64,000 nt of DNA from Gemmatimonadaceae bacterium (GTDB taxonomy: Bacteria; Gemmatimonadota; Gemmatimonadetes; Gemmatimonadales; Gemmatimonadaceae). The notes below the pieces were generated by a model. It was not told where the DNA came from and did not search any database. It worked only from the letters and a program-made list of their open reading frames with translations. Positions 16,786-25,625 of this stretch are shown piece by piece (the first letter of the stretch is position 1; each line of letters starts with the position of its first letter). The stretch lies in contig DASUHB010000033.1 in the NCBI GenBank assembly GCA_036273715.1, positions 62,001-126,000 of the forward strand, in the 5' to 3' direction. A program made the translations under genes and the position numbers.

Positions 16786-18933
16786 ATGCATCAGTGCTCA
16801 TTCCGCAGGTCGCTCGTGTGCATAGCGACTGCGCTCCTGGCCGCGAGCGCGGCGACGGGCGTCGCCCGTGCGCAGCGCGCGTCGGGCCCGTTCACCCTGC
16901 AACAGGTCATGTCGTACCCGTTCCCGTCGGCGCTCGTCGCGGCGCCGAGCGGCGCGCGGGTCGCATGGGTCTTCGATGAACGCGGCGTGCGGAACATCTA
17001 CGTCGCTTCGGCGCCCGATTGGCAGGCGCATCGCGTTACGAGCTACACCGCCGACGATGGGCAGGAGCTCACGAATCTCGCCTTCACCCCCGATGGCAAC
17101 ACGGTCGTCTACGTGCGCGGCGGCGACCACGACGCCAATTGGCCGGCGCCGGGCAATCTGGCTCCGGATCCGGCATCGAGTCCTGTACAGCCGATGGTAG
17201 AGATCTGGACCGTGCCCGCGAGCGGCGGTCAACCCAAGAAGCTCGCCGAAGGCGACCTCCCCGCGGTCTCGCCGCGCGGCGACCGCGTCGCGTACGTCCG
17301 AGATCATCAGATCTGGGTAGTTCCGACCGACGGATCGCAGGCGGGCAAGCGACTGCTGTTCGCGACGGGCGAGAGCGAGGATCCGGAATGGTCGCCGGAT
17401 GGGAACACGCTCGCGTTCGTGTCGTCGCGCGGCGACCACTCGTTCATCGCGCTCTACACCAACGACTCGACGCCGCTGCGCTACGTGTCGCCCTCGACGT
17501 CGATCGACGAGAATCCGCAGTGGTCGCTGGACGGTACGCAGATCGCCTTTGTGCGCCGGCCGGGAAACGGTGGCGCGCCGGAGACGATGCTCGAGCAGCA
17601 TCCGCGGCCGTTTGCCATCTGGGCCGCAAATCTGTCGACGCTGGCCGCCCATCAAGTGTGGCAGAGTCCGAACACGCTGCGCGGTTCCATGCCGACCACG
17701 GATGGCGAAGCGAATCTTCACTGGGCAACGGGCAACCGCATCGTGTTCCTCTCGGATGTCGATGGGTGGCCGCATCTCTATTCCATTGAATCTTCCGGAG
17801 GAACGCCGCTCCTGCTCACGCCCGCGCGCGGTATGGCCGAGTACATCACGATGTCGCGCGACGGCAAGACGCTGGTGTACGCGTCGAACATGGGTGCGGG
17901 TCCGGACGACATCGAGCGCCGTCACGTGTTCAAGGTGCCGGTGGACAGAGCGGCGCCGGTGAATCTGACGCCGGGCACGGGAGTCGAGTGGACGCCGGTG
18001 GTCACCGGCGACGGCGCATCGGTGGTGTACCTGTCGGCCGACGCGCGACGGCCACCCGTGCCCGCGATCGTTCCGTTAGGCGGCGGCGCGGCGCGGCTCA
18101 TCGGGGCCGACCGGATTCCTTCGGACTTTCCGGCATCGCAGCTCATCGTGCCTCGGGCCGTCACGTACAAGGCATCCGACGGCACGGAGGTGCACGCGGA
18201 CCTCTTCGCCAAACCCGGCCTGTCGCACGCACCGGCCGTGGTGTTCGTCCATGGCGGTCCGCCGCGCCAGATGCTGCTCGGCTGGCACCCCATGGATTAC
18301 TACTCGAACTCGTATGCGGTCAACCAGTACCTCGCGTCGCGCGGGTTCGTGGTGCTCGCCGTCAACTATCGGTTAGGCATCGGCTACGGCCACGAGTTTC
18401 ATCATCCGGATCACGCCGGCCGCTTCGGCGCCTCGGAGTATCTGGACGTGAAGGCCGGCGCGGAATACCTGCGTTCGCTGCCGGAGGTGAACGGCGCGCA
18501 CATCGGCATCTGGGGCGGCTCGTACGGCGGCTTCCTGACGGCGATGGCGCTGGCCAAGAACTCCGATCTCTTCGCGGCCGGCGTCGACATGCACGGCGTG
18601 CACGACTGGATGTCCGACGTGCAGGAGTTTTTCGCGCGCCGCGCGCTGCAGTACGAGAAGGCCGACCTGGATTCGGCGGAGAAGGTGGCGTGGCAGTCGT
18701 CGCCGGTCGCGTACGTGTCGACGTGGAAGTCGCCGGTGCTTCTCATTCAAGGTGATGACGACCGCAACGTGCACTTCCACCAGACGGTCGATCTCGCGCG
18801 GCGCCTCGATGCGCAAGGCGTGCAATACGAGGAGCTCGTGCTGCCCGACGAGATCCACGGCTTCCTGCGCTACGCCTCCTGGCTCGCCGCCGACAGCGCG
18901 ACCGTGTCGTATCTGGACAAGACGCTGCGGTGA
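16786..18933 (+). CDS. Exported S9-family prolyl oligopeptidase / DPP-like peptidase
   Basis: 715 residues from ATG 16786, which has GAGGA 5 bases upstream and opens a signal peptide (MHQCSFRRSLVCIATALLAA ... ARAQ). Residues about 45-480 are a WD40-like (PD40) beta-propeller with repeats such as DPEWSPDGNTLAFVSSRGD and ENPQWSLDGTQIAFVRRP. The C-terminal alpha/beta hydrolase has the nucleophile in IGIWGGSYGGFL (Ser579), the acid in QGDDDRNVHF and the base in DEIHGFL. These enzymes remove dipeptides or cleave after proline in the periplasm or outside. The last 64 bases are overlapped antisense by the downstream UvrC-like gene. Confidence 0.94.
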   Translation: MHQCSFRRSLVCIATALLAASAATGVARAQRASGPFTLQQVMSYPFPSALVAAPSGARVAWVFDERGVRNIYVASAPDWQAHRVTSYTADDGQELTNLAFTPDGNTVVYVRGGDHDANWPAPGNLAPDPASSPVQPMVEIWTVPASGGQPKKLAEGDLPAVSPRGDRVAYVRDHQIWVVPTDGSQAGKRLLFATGESEDPEWSPDGNTLAFVSSRGDHSFIALYTNDSTPLRYVSPSTSIDENPQWSLDGTQIAFVRRPGNGGAPETMLEQHPRPFAIWAANLSTLAAHQVWQSPNTLRGSMPTTDGEANLHWATGNRIVFLSDVDGWPHLYSIESSGGTPLLLTPARGMAEYITMSRDGKTLVYASNMGAGPDDIERRHVFKVPVDRAAPVNLTPGTGVEWTPVVTGDGASVVYLSADARRPPVPAIVPLGGGAARLIGADRIPSDFPASQLIVPRAVTYKASDGTEVHADLFAKPGLSHAPAVVFVHGGPPRQMLLGWHPMDYYSNSYAVNQYLASRGFVVLAVNYRLGIGYGHEFHHPDHAGRFGASEYLDVKAGAEYLRSLPEVNGAHIGIWGGSYGGFLTAMALAKNSDLFAAGVDMHGVHDWMSDVQEFFARRALQYEKADLDSAEKVAWQSSPVAYVSTWKSPVLLIQGDDDRNVHFHQTVDLARRLDAQGVQYEELVLPDEIHGFLRYASWLAADSATVSYLDKTLR

Positions 18934-20021
18934 GGCACGTGCCTAACGCGCTCCAGCTCTTCGGGGAAGCGGCCGAACCATGAGGTGAGGAGCAGCATCT
19001 CGTCGATCTCGTGCGTCGGCACGCGCGTGGTCTGGCGCTCGATCGGGCCGTAGACGTCCGCGATGGCCCGTTCGAGCGCCGCGTCATCGGCGGGCGTGCG
19101 CGGCGCGGGCCGCTCGTCCCGCACGCGGCCGCGGCGAATCAGGTACACGCGGTCCTCGCCGCCGTGGCCGGGCACGGTGTACACGAACGTCAGCGACTCG
19201 ACGCCGAACCGCAGCCGCAGAAATTGCACGCGCAACTCTTCGAGGCGGTTCACCTTGTCTCGCAGTGCGGCCGCGCGCTCGAACTCGAGCCGCGCGCTGC
19301 TCGCCTCCATCTCGCGGCGCAGCGTCTGGAGGGGCGTGTCATCGGTACAGTCGAGAAACGCGCGTGCTAACGCGAGCCGGTGGTCGTACTGCGCCTCCGA
19401 GCAGCCGCCGACACACGGTCCCAGACATTTATGGATCTCGAATCGGATGCAGCCCGGCGTCCGCGCGATCTGAAAGAGCTCGCTCTGATCGGAGAAGTGC
19501 ATTTTGCGCTCGACCGTGCAGTCGCGCAGGCCGAGCGCGTCGTTGAGCTCGCGCAGCGATTCGCTCACCCGTTGTGCGCCCTGGAACGGGCCGTAGTAGG
19601 CGGCGGTGTCTTCCGTTGGGCCTCGGACGACGGTGAGCTTTGCCGCGGGCCCGCGCGAGATCTTGATGAACGCGAAGTGCCGGTCGTCCCGCTTCATCGC
19701 CACGTTGAGCCGCGGACGCAGCCGCTTGATGAGCCGCATCTCGAGCAACAGCGCGGCGAACTCGCTCGGTGTGTAGTCCCAGTCGATGCGCACCGCCTCG
19801 CGAATGATGCGCGCGCCTTTGTCCTCGGGGTATCGACCGCGGAAATAGCTGAGCAGACGCGTCCGCAGCCGCTTCGATTTCCCGACGTACACCACTTCGC
19901 CGCTGCTCCCGTGCATGCGATAGACGCCGGGCCGGTCTCGCGCATCCGCGGTCACGGCAGCGCGCATGCGCGCCAGTTGGTCATCGTCGGTGCAAGGCGG
20001 AAGGAGCGAGCGCCGCTTCAT
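18870..20021 (-). CDS. Short UvrC-like protein: GIY-YIG nuclease plus UVR domain, no endonuclease V half
   Basis: 383 residues from ATG 20021 (ATGA overlap with the mutM stop). Residues about 23-105 are a GIY-YIG domain (PGVYRMHGSSGEVVYVGKSK). UvrC-type cysteines follow, including the closely spaced GCIRFEIHKCLGPCVGGC. A UVR motif is present (LEFERAAALRDKVNRLEELR). The remaining 120 residues lack the RNase-H-like endonuclease and helix-hairpin-helix domains of full UvrC (about 600 residues), so it should make only the 3' incision, like Cho-type proteins. It follows the DNA-repair gene mutM in one operon. Its 3' end overlaps the S9 peptidase gene by 64 bases on the opposite strand. Confidence 0.85.
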   Translation of the reverse strand: MKRRSLLPPCTDDDQLARMRAAVTADARDRPGVYRMHGSSGEVVYVGKSKRLRTRLLSYFRGRYPEDKGARIIREAVRIDWDYTPSEFAALLLEMRLIKRLRPRLNVAMKRDDRHFAFIKISRGPAAKLTVVRGPTEDTAAYYGPFQGAQRVSESLRELNDALGLRDCTVERKMHFSDQSELFQIARTPGCIRFEIHKCLGPCVGGCSEAQYDHRLALARAFLDCTDDTPLQTLRREMEASSARLEFERAAALRDKVNRLEELRVQFLRLRFGVESLTFVYTVPGHGGEDRVYLIRRGRVRDERPAPRTPADDAALERAIADVYGPIERQTTRVPTHEIDEMLLLTSWFGRFPEELERVRHVPHRSVLSRYDTVALSAASQEA

Positions 20022-20845
20022 CGCTGACAGCGGGGACACAACACGGTCGCACGGCCGTCGATGACGTCGGTAGCTAGGAGCCGGCCGCCGCAGCGATGAC
20101 ACGCCTCGCCGCCGCGTCCGTAGACATCGAGGCGTGCCGCGAACGAGCCGCGCTCGCCGGATGCGTCGCGATAGTCGCGAAAGCTCGTCCCGCGCGCTTC
20201 GATGGCTTCGCGCAGCACGCCCACGATGCTCGCGTGCAGCCGCTCGACCTCGTCCGCACGAATGGTTCGGCCCGCACGCGATGGATCGATCCCCGCGCGC
20301 CACAGCGCTTCGTTCGCGTAGATGTTGCCGAGGCCGGCGATCCGGCGCTGATCCATCACCAACTTTTTCACCGCCTGTGAGGAGCCCCGAAGAGCGCCCG
20401 ATAGATGCGTGACGGTGAATGCAGCGTCAAGCGGTTCGACGCCCAGCGTTGCCGCATGGCGTTCCCAACGCTCGGGCGACATCAGCGTCACGGTGCCGAG
20501 CCGGCGGATGTCGCGATAGTGGAGGGCGCGTCCGTCGGCGAGGTTGAGCAGCAGAGTCGAGTAGGCGCGTTCGCGCTCGGGGAGCGAGCCCGCGTCGATC
20601 AACAACGCGCCGGTGAAACGGGGTTGCACCACCAGCCGGTTGCCGGTCGAGAGATCGAGCACGACGAGCTTGGCGCGCCGCCAACATCGCTCGATCGTGG
20701 TGCCGGTGAGCGCGCGCCGCAGCTTGGCCGGCGTGGTTTCGCGAAGGACGTCGGCGTGCGTGACGGTCACGCCGGTGATGCGGGCTCCCGCGAGCGCGCG
20801 CTGCAGGTCGCGCGCGATGGTCTCGGTTTCAGGCAGCTCCGGCAT
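20018..20845 (-). CDS. mutM: Formamidopyrimidine-DNA glycosylase (Fpg/MutM)
   Basis: 275 residues beginning MPELPETETI, where Pro1 and Glu2 of the mature protein form the catalytic Schiff-base site. The H2TH region (MDQRRIAGLGNIYANEALW) and a C-terminal CxxC...CxxC zinc finger (CHRCGG and CPRCQR) are intact. It removes 8-oxoguanine and formamidopyrimidines and nicks the abasic site. The ATG at 20845 is fixed by the invariant MPELPE; the open frame upstream is not used. It overlaps purD by 17 bases and the UvrC-like gene by 4, indicating one operon. Confidence 0.97.
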   Translation of the reverse strand: MPELPETETIARDLQRALAGARITGVTVTHADVLRETTPAKLRRALTGTTIERCWRRAKLVVLDLSTGNRLVVQPRFTGALLIDAGSLPERERAYSTLLLNLADGRALHYRDIRRLGTVTLMSPERWERHAATLGVEPLDAAFTVTHLSGALRGSSQAVKKLVMDQRRIAGLGNIYANEALWRAGIDPSRAGRTIRADEVERLHASIVGVLREAIEARGTSFRDYRDASGERGSFAARLDVYGRGGEACHRCGGRLLATDVIDGRATVLCPRCQR

Positions 20846-22115
20846 GGCGCTCGAGCTCCCGCCACGCGATGTCGGCGCGGTACTGGCTGCCCGCGAACTC
20901 GATTCCTCCGGCGGTACGAATGCTCGAGCGTTGGGCATCGGCGAGCGTGTCGGCGACGGCCGTCACCGCGAACACGCGGCCGCCGGCGGTGACGAGGCGC
21001 CCGTCGTCCGCGCGGCGGGTTCCGGCATGGAATACGTGCACATCGGCGCGGGCCGCAGGCAGCGCGATCGGGTCGCCCAACCGAGGCGATTCGGGATAAC
21101 CCGACGCCGCGACCACGGTGGTCACGGCGTGGCGTCCGCTCCACCGGAGCGGCCTTTCCTCCATCTCGCCCTCGGCGACGCCTAACAGTCGCGGCAGGAG
21201 CGGCTCCTCGAGCAGCGGCAGCAGCGCTTCTGTCTCCGGGTCGCCGAACCGGCAGTTGAACTCGACGACGCGCGGCGACGAGCCGTCGCTCGCCACCATC
21301 AGGCCGGCGTAGAGGAGGCCGCTGAACGGGGTACCCGCATCGTGCAGCGCGCGCAGGGTCGGACGCATCACGCGTTCGACCACATCGTCGACCAGGACCG
21401 GTGTCGCGATAGAGAGCGGCGCAAAGGCGCCCATGCCGCCGGTGTTCGGCCCGGTGTCCCCGGTGAGCAGGCGCTTGTGATCCTGGGCGGGCAGCATCGG
21501 CACGACGCGCCGTCCGTCGGTGAGGGCAAACAGCGACATCTCCTCGCCGTCCATGAACTCCTCGACGAGGATCTCGTTGCCCGCCTCGCCGAACGAGTGG
21601 CCGACCAGCATCGCGTCGATCGCCTGCTCCGCTTCGCCTAACGTACGGGCGATCACCACGCCCTTGCCGGCGGCCAGGCCGGACGCCTTGATCACGACCG
21701 GCGCGCCTAACGCACGCGCGGCGCGCTTCGCGTCCTCCGGCCTGACGTACCGGCCGGCCTGCGCGGTCGGAACGCCGGCATCGAGCATCAATTGCTTGGC
21801 GAACGCCTTCGAGGCCTCAATGCGCGCGGCGGCCGCGCCGGGTCCGAACGTCGGCACCCCGTGCGCGCGCAACGCGTCGGCCAGGCCGGCGGCGAGCGGT
21901 GCCTCCGGGCCGATGATCGCGAGGTACGGCCGCTCGCGGCGCGCGAGCTCCACGAGGCCGGCGAGGTCAGTGGCCGGTGTCGATACGCAGCGGCCATACT
22001 CGGCGATTCCCGGATTTCCCGGCGCACCGATCAGCTCGAGGGATGGATCGTCGGTCGTGAGCTTCCAGGCGAGGGCGTGTTCTCGAGCGCCACCGCCGAC
22101 GAGCAACACCTTCAC
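20829..22115 (-). CDS. purD: Phosphoribosylamine-glycine ligase
   Basis: 428 residues, the normal length. PurD joins glycine to phosphoribosylamine with ATP, the second step of purine synthesis. Visible are the N-terminal MKVLLVGGGAREHALAWKL, the ATP-grasp loop VIKASGLAAGKGVVIA (near residue 145), the TGDTGPNTGGMGAFAP segment and the metal-binding VVEFNCRFGDPETEALLPLL. The start overlaps the end of the M48 gene by 4 bases and the stop overlaps mutM by 17. No other purine gene is adjacent, apart from guaB far to the left. Confidence 0.97.
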   Translation of the reverse strand: MKVLLVGGGAREHALAWKLTTDDPSLELIGAPGNPGIAEYGRCVSTPATDLAGLVELARRERPYLAIIGPEAPLAAGLADALRAHGVPTFGPGAAAARIEASKAFAKQLMLDAGVPTAQAGRYVRPEDAKRAARALGAPVVIKASGLAAGKGVVIARTLGEAEQAIDAMLVGHSFGEAGNEILVEEFMDGEEMSLFALTDGRRVVPMLPAQDHKRLLTGDTGPNTGGMGAFAPLSIATPVLVDDVVERVMRPTLRALHDAGTPFSGLLYAGLMVASDGSSPRVVEFNCRFGDPETEALLPLLEEPLLPRLLGVAEGEMEERPLRWSGRHAVTTVVAASGYPESPRLGDPIALPAARADVHVFHAGTRRADDGRLVTAGGRVFAVTAVADTLADAQRSSIRTAGGIEFAGSQYRADIAWRELERHAGAA

Positions 22116-23080
22116 TTTGATGTAGCGTTCCGGTAGGCGTTGTTGAACGCGTCGCGGGCGCCGCGGAGCGCATCCTTCATCGTTTCGACCGCGGATTGCG
22201 CCTCGTTTCGGTAATAACCGGCAGCTTCCGCATAGTCGTCGGACAGGGGCCGGTCGTTGTCGCCGCGGCGCGGATAGTCGCCATTCACGATGCGATCGTA
22301 CGCGCCGGTTGCGATCCAGCGTTGCAGCTCGGCCGCGCGCACGGTGTTGAACGGGTGCGTGCGCATGGCGACGTTGAGCACACGGAAGATCGCGTCGAGC
22401 GCGCCGCCGCGCTCTTCGTATTCCTGCGCTTGCGTGAGGAATTCATCGAGGTTCGCTTCGTCGTCGGTGGTGATGCCGCCGGCAAACTTGAGGAACATGC
22501 GCATCGAGGCGAGCGGGTCCTGCGTGGCGAGCAAGCCGGCGCGGTCCGACGACAACTCCGCCTTGCGCGACCACTCCATGAGCGCGAGCTGGATCGGCAG
22601 CGCGATCAGGCCGAGCCCCGGAATGTTGCTGAATCCGATTCGCAGAATGAGCAGCGCGAGCGTGGTGTAGGTGGCGTGGCCGCTCATGACGTGGCCTAAC
22701 TCGTGGCCCAGCAGCACGCGGCGCTCGTCCCAGTCCAGAATGTCGATGGCGGCTGAGTTGACGACGATGAACGGCTTGTCGAAGCCTACCGCCATCGCGT
22801 TGGCCACCGGGCTCTGCGACACGAACAGGTCGGGGCGTTCCGCCCAGTCCATGGTGTGCAGCACTTCCTCGTACAGCGCGTCCAGCTTCGGCCGCTGGCG
22901 AGGCCCGACGCGCACCGCGTTGGCGGTGAACAAGCTCCGGACGCCGCGCTCGCCAATGAGTCCCATCACCTTGCGCAGGACCTCATCGAAGCCGGGTAAG
23001 GCGCGCAGCGTGTTGAGCGCGGCGCGGTCCGCCGGGTGCTCCCACGAGGCCGGCGCGATCTGGATCAGTTGGTTAGGCAT
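22112..23080 (-). CDS. M48-family zinc metalloprotease
   Basis: 322 residues. The zinc motif HELGH sits at residues 126-130 (LLGHELGHVMSGHATYT), with the third ligand likely in the downstream helix MEWSRKAELSSDRAGLLATQ. Two hydrophobic helices lie between these, as in HtpX/Ste24-like M48 proteins, but there is no signal peptide, so it is probably membrane associated with a cytosolic active site. The C-terminal region from residue 205 is hydrophilic and acidic. The gene starts ATGCCTAAC, containing the iterated motif. It precedes purD with a 4-base overlap. Substrate unknown, envelope quality control is a guess from the family. Confidence 0.9.
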   Translation of the reverse strand: MPNQLIQIAPASWEHPADRAALNTLRALPGFDEVLRKVMGLIGERGVRSLFTANAVRVGPRQRPKLDALYEEVLHTMDWAERPDLFVSQSPVANAMAVGFDKPFIVVNSAAIDILDWDERRVLLGHELGHVMSGHATYTTLALLILRIGFSNIPGLGLIALPIQLALMEWSRKAELSSDRAGLLATQDPLASMRMFLKFAGGITTDDEANLDEFLTQAQEYEERGGALDAIFRVLNVAMRTHPFNTVRAAELQRWIATGAYDRIVNGDYPRRGDNDRPLSDDYAEAAGYYRNEAQSAVETMKDALRGARDAFNNAYRNATSK

Positions 23081-23107
23081 GGTGGTCGCTCGCTCGGAAA
23101 GTCGCGG

Positions 23108-24274
23108 CTACGTGGCGAAGGCGTGATCGAGGTCCGCGATCAGGTCACCAATGTCCTCGACCCCGCACGACAGCCGCACCATCCCTTCTCCGATACCGAG
23201 CTCGGCGCGGCGCTCGGGGGGCACGGATGCGTGGGTCATCGACGCCGGATGACTGATGAGGCTCTCTACTCCACCCAACGATTCCGCCAGGGAAAAGATT
23301 CTCGTGCGACCGAGCACCCGCGCGGCACGCTCGCGCGTCCCGAGGTCCACCGTGATCATACCGCCGAAGCCACGCATCTGGCGGCAGGCGAGCTCGTGCT
23401 GGGGATGCGACGGCAGCCCGGGGTAAATGACTCGTTCGGCGCCGACGCGCTCAGCCAACCAGCTGGCCACGCGTCGCCCATTCTCGTCGTGCCGCGGCAT
23501 GCGCAAATGGAGCGTCTTGGTGCCTCGCATGGCAAGCCAGCAGTCGAAGGGTCCTGGAACGGCTCCTGAAGCGTTTTGAATGAATGCCAAGCGGTCGGCC
23601 AGGTCGTCGTCCCGCAACAGGGCGATGCCGCCGATCATGTCGCTATGGCCGTTGAGGTACTTTGTCGTCGAATGAAATACGATGTCAGCGCCGTGCGCAA
23701 ACGGGCGCTGGAATACCGGTGTGGCGAACGTGTTGTCCACGATGAGCAGCGCGCCGGCCTGATGGGCCGCTTCCGCGGCAGCCGACAGATCGGTAATCCA
23801 CATGAGCGGGTTAGTCGGCGTCTCGACTAACGCGGCGACGGTGCGAGGCGTGCATGCGTCGGCGATCCGTTGGGCATCGCGGGTGTCGACGTACGTGAAC
23901 AGCAGACCCATCTTCTGCAGCAGCTTGTCGAACAGGCGGAACGTGCCGCCGTAGACGTTCTGGCCACAGATCACGTGATCGCCGGATTGGAACAATTTCA
24001 TGATCGAGTCGACGCACGCGGTACCGCTAGCGAAGGCGAAGCCATGTCGCCCATCTTCCAGCGCAGCCACATTCCGCTCGAGTGCGTCTCGCGTCGGGTT
24101 CCTGCTGCGCGCGTACTCGAATCCCTTGTTCTTGCCGAGCCCCTCCTGCACGTACGTCGACGTGAGGTAGACCGGCGTCATGATCGCGCCGGCCAGCGGA
24201 TCCGGTCGCTGACCAGCATGGATGGCCCGCGTGCCCAACCCGGACTGTAGATCGTCGTCGAAGATGCGCGTCAT
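23108..24274 (-). CDS. Cys/Met metabolism PLP enzyme (cystathionine gamma-synthase / gamma-lyase type)
   Basis: 388 residues, fold-type I PLP enzyme. The Schiff-base lysine is Lys205 in HSTTKYLNGHSD; the phosphate/ring region FASGTACVDSIM and LVETPTNPLMWITDLS are canonical, as is the C-terminal SLGGVESLISHPASMTH. The group includes cystathionine gamma-synthase, gamma-lyase and O-acetylhomoserine sulfhydrylase, which cannot be separated by eye. SRNPTRDALERNVAALE near residue 57 contains the partner-subunit active-site Tyr/Arg region. The ATG (24274) overlaps the divergent regulator ATG (24273), so at least one of these starts may be further downstream. Confidence 0.92.
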   Translation of the reverse strand: MTRIFDDDLQSGLGTRAIHAGQRPDPLAGAIMTPVYLTSTYVQEGLGKNKGFEYARSRNPTRDALERNVAALEDGRHGFAFASGTACVDSIMKLFQSGDHVICGQNVYGGTFRLFDKLLQKMGLLFTYVDTRDAQRIADACTPRTVAALVETPTNPLMWITDLSAAAEAAHQAGALLIVDNTFATPVFQRPFAHGADIVFHSTTKYLNGHSDMIGGIALLRDDDLADRLAFIQNASGAVPGPFDCWLAMRGTKTLHLRMPRHDENGRRVASWLAERVGAERVIYPGLPSHPQHELACRQMRGFGGMITVDLGTRERAARVLGRTRIFSLAESLGGVESLISHPASMTHASVPPERRAELGIGEGMVRLSCGVEDIGDLIADLDHAFAT

Positions 24275-25412
24275 GCCAAGATCCGTTGATCAGTTCGCGC
24301 AAGATAAACTCCCGAAACCAGTGACGCACGCTACGAGCGTCGATGGAACGCGCTGTCTCGTCGTCGACGATGAGCCGCGGCTCCGCCAAGCACTTGTGCG
24401 CCTGATGCAGGGCGCAGGCTACCACTGCTTCGAGGCAGGCTCGGCGCAGGACGCCTTGGCGTTGCTGGATCGAGAGCCGGTCGAGCTGGTGTTGTCCGAC
24501 ATGCGCATGCCCGGGATGGATGGCGCCTCGCTGCTCAGGCGGATCCGCGAGCTTCACCCGGAAGTGGCGGTGGTGATGGTGACGGCCGTCGCGGAAGTGG
24601 AAGTCGCCGTGTCGTGTTTGTCGGCGGGCGCGATGGATTACATCACGAAGCCGTTCAGCTTCGAGGAAGTGCGCGCGCGTGTGACGCAGGCGCTGGAGAA
24701 GCGGCGGCTGCTGATCGAGAACCGCGACTATCAGGAGCGCCTCGAGGAGCGCGTAAGAGCGCAAGCGCAGCGCCTCGAGGAATTGTTTCTGGCGAGCGTG
24801 CAGTCGCTGGCCGAAGCGTTGGAGCTCAAGGATCCGTATACGCGCGGCCACTCGATCCGGGTGAGCCGCTACGCGGTCGGGATCAGCCGCATGCTCGGCA
24901 TCGACGCGGCGACGGTCCGGCACATCGAGTTAGGCGGACAGCTCCACGACATCGGCAAGATCGGCGTGCGTGAGGACGTGCTCAACAAGCCCGGTCCGCT
25001 CACGAAGGAAGAATATCAGCACATCATGACGCACCCGGTGCTTGGCTGGCGGATTCTGCGGCCGCTGCTGGGCGACAATCCGGTGGTGCTCAACATCGTG
25101 CGATCCCACCACGAGCGCATCGACGGTACGGGCGTGCCGGACGGGTTAGGCGGCGATGCCATCGCGCGCGAGGCGCGCATCATTGCGGTGGCCGACGCGT
25201 TCGACGCCATGATGAGCCGCCGGCCGTATCGCAAAGGCCTGTCGTATGCGGACACGCTCGACGAGCTCAAGCGGATGTCGGGGACCCAGTTCGACGGGCA
25301 GGTGGTCGACGCGTTCCTCGAAGCCGTGACGACGGGTGCGATCGAGCTGGACCAGCGCGACACGATGCCCGATGCCGTCCGGGCGGCGCGGCTCGCGCAG
25401 CCGGCCGGCTGA
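24273..25412 (+). CDS. Response regulator with REC and HD-GYP-type domain (GVP variant)
   Basis: 379 residues from ATG 24273; GTG 24321 is an alternative that would leave room for a promoter between the divergent genes. REC domain at about 27-145 with phosphoacceptor Asp76 (LVLSDMRMPGMDG). A helical linker (150-175) joins a HD-GYP domain with GGQLHDIGKIGVREDVLNKP (His225, Asp226), His279/His280 and DGTGVPDGLGG, where the usual Tyr of GYP is Val288. The family hydrolyses cyclic di-GMP; the first GYP residue contacts substrate or partner proteins, so activity is likely but not certain. No histidine kinase is adjacent. Confidence 0.92.
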   Translation: MPRSVDQFAQDKLPKPVTHATSVDGTRCLVVDDEPRLRQALVRLMQGAGYHCFEAGSAQDALALLDREPVELVLSDMRMPGMDGASLLRRIRELHPEVAVVMVTAVAEVEVAVSCLSAGAMDYITKPFSFEEVRARVTQALEKRRLLIENRDYQERLEERVRAQAQRLEELFLASVQSLAEALELKDPYTRGHSIRVSRYAVGISRMLGIDAATVRHIELGGQLHDIGKIGVREDVLNKPGPLTKEEYQHIMTHPVLGWRILRPLLGDNPVVLNIVRSHHERIDGTGVPDGLGGDAIAREARIIAVADAFDAMMSRRPYRKGLSYADTLDELKRMSGTQFDGQVVDAFLEAVTTGAIELDQRDTMPDAVRAARLAQPAG

Positions 25413-25625
25413 CCGCTCCGCCTTTCCGCCTAACGCAGTCCGCCTTGCCGGCGCCGCCATCGAGACGCCCCGCCCAACGCGCGCGCGGCGCCTGGCGCGC
25501 CGCGCGCTCACACGCCGCGTCCCTGCATCAACTTCGCGAAAAGCCGTCACGGTCGACGACTTCTCGTTATTCTTGTTACGACGCGTTCGCATAGCTTTGT
25601 CTCGGACCGTGATGGAGGTTACAGC
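25413..25625. other. 213-base intergenic region before glmM
   Basis: It holds one iterated motif (GCCTAACG at 25428-25435), a very GC-rich stretch with GCGCGCGCGGCGCC-like runs (about 25478-25515), and a relatively AT-rich patch (25560-25600) that is the best place for a glmM promoter, although I find no clear -35/-10 pair. GGAGG at 25614-25618 is the glmM ribosome-binding site, 7 bases before GTG 25626. Confidence 0.5.
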
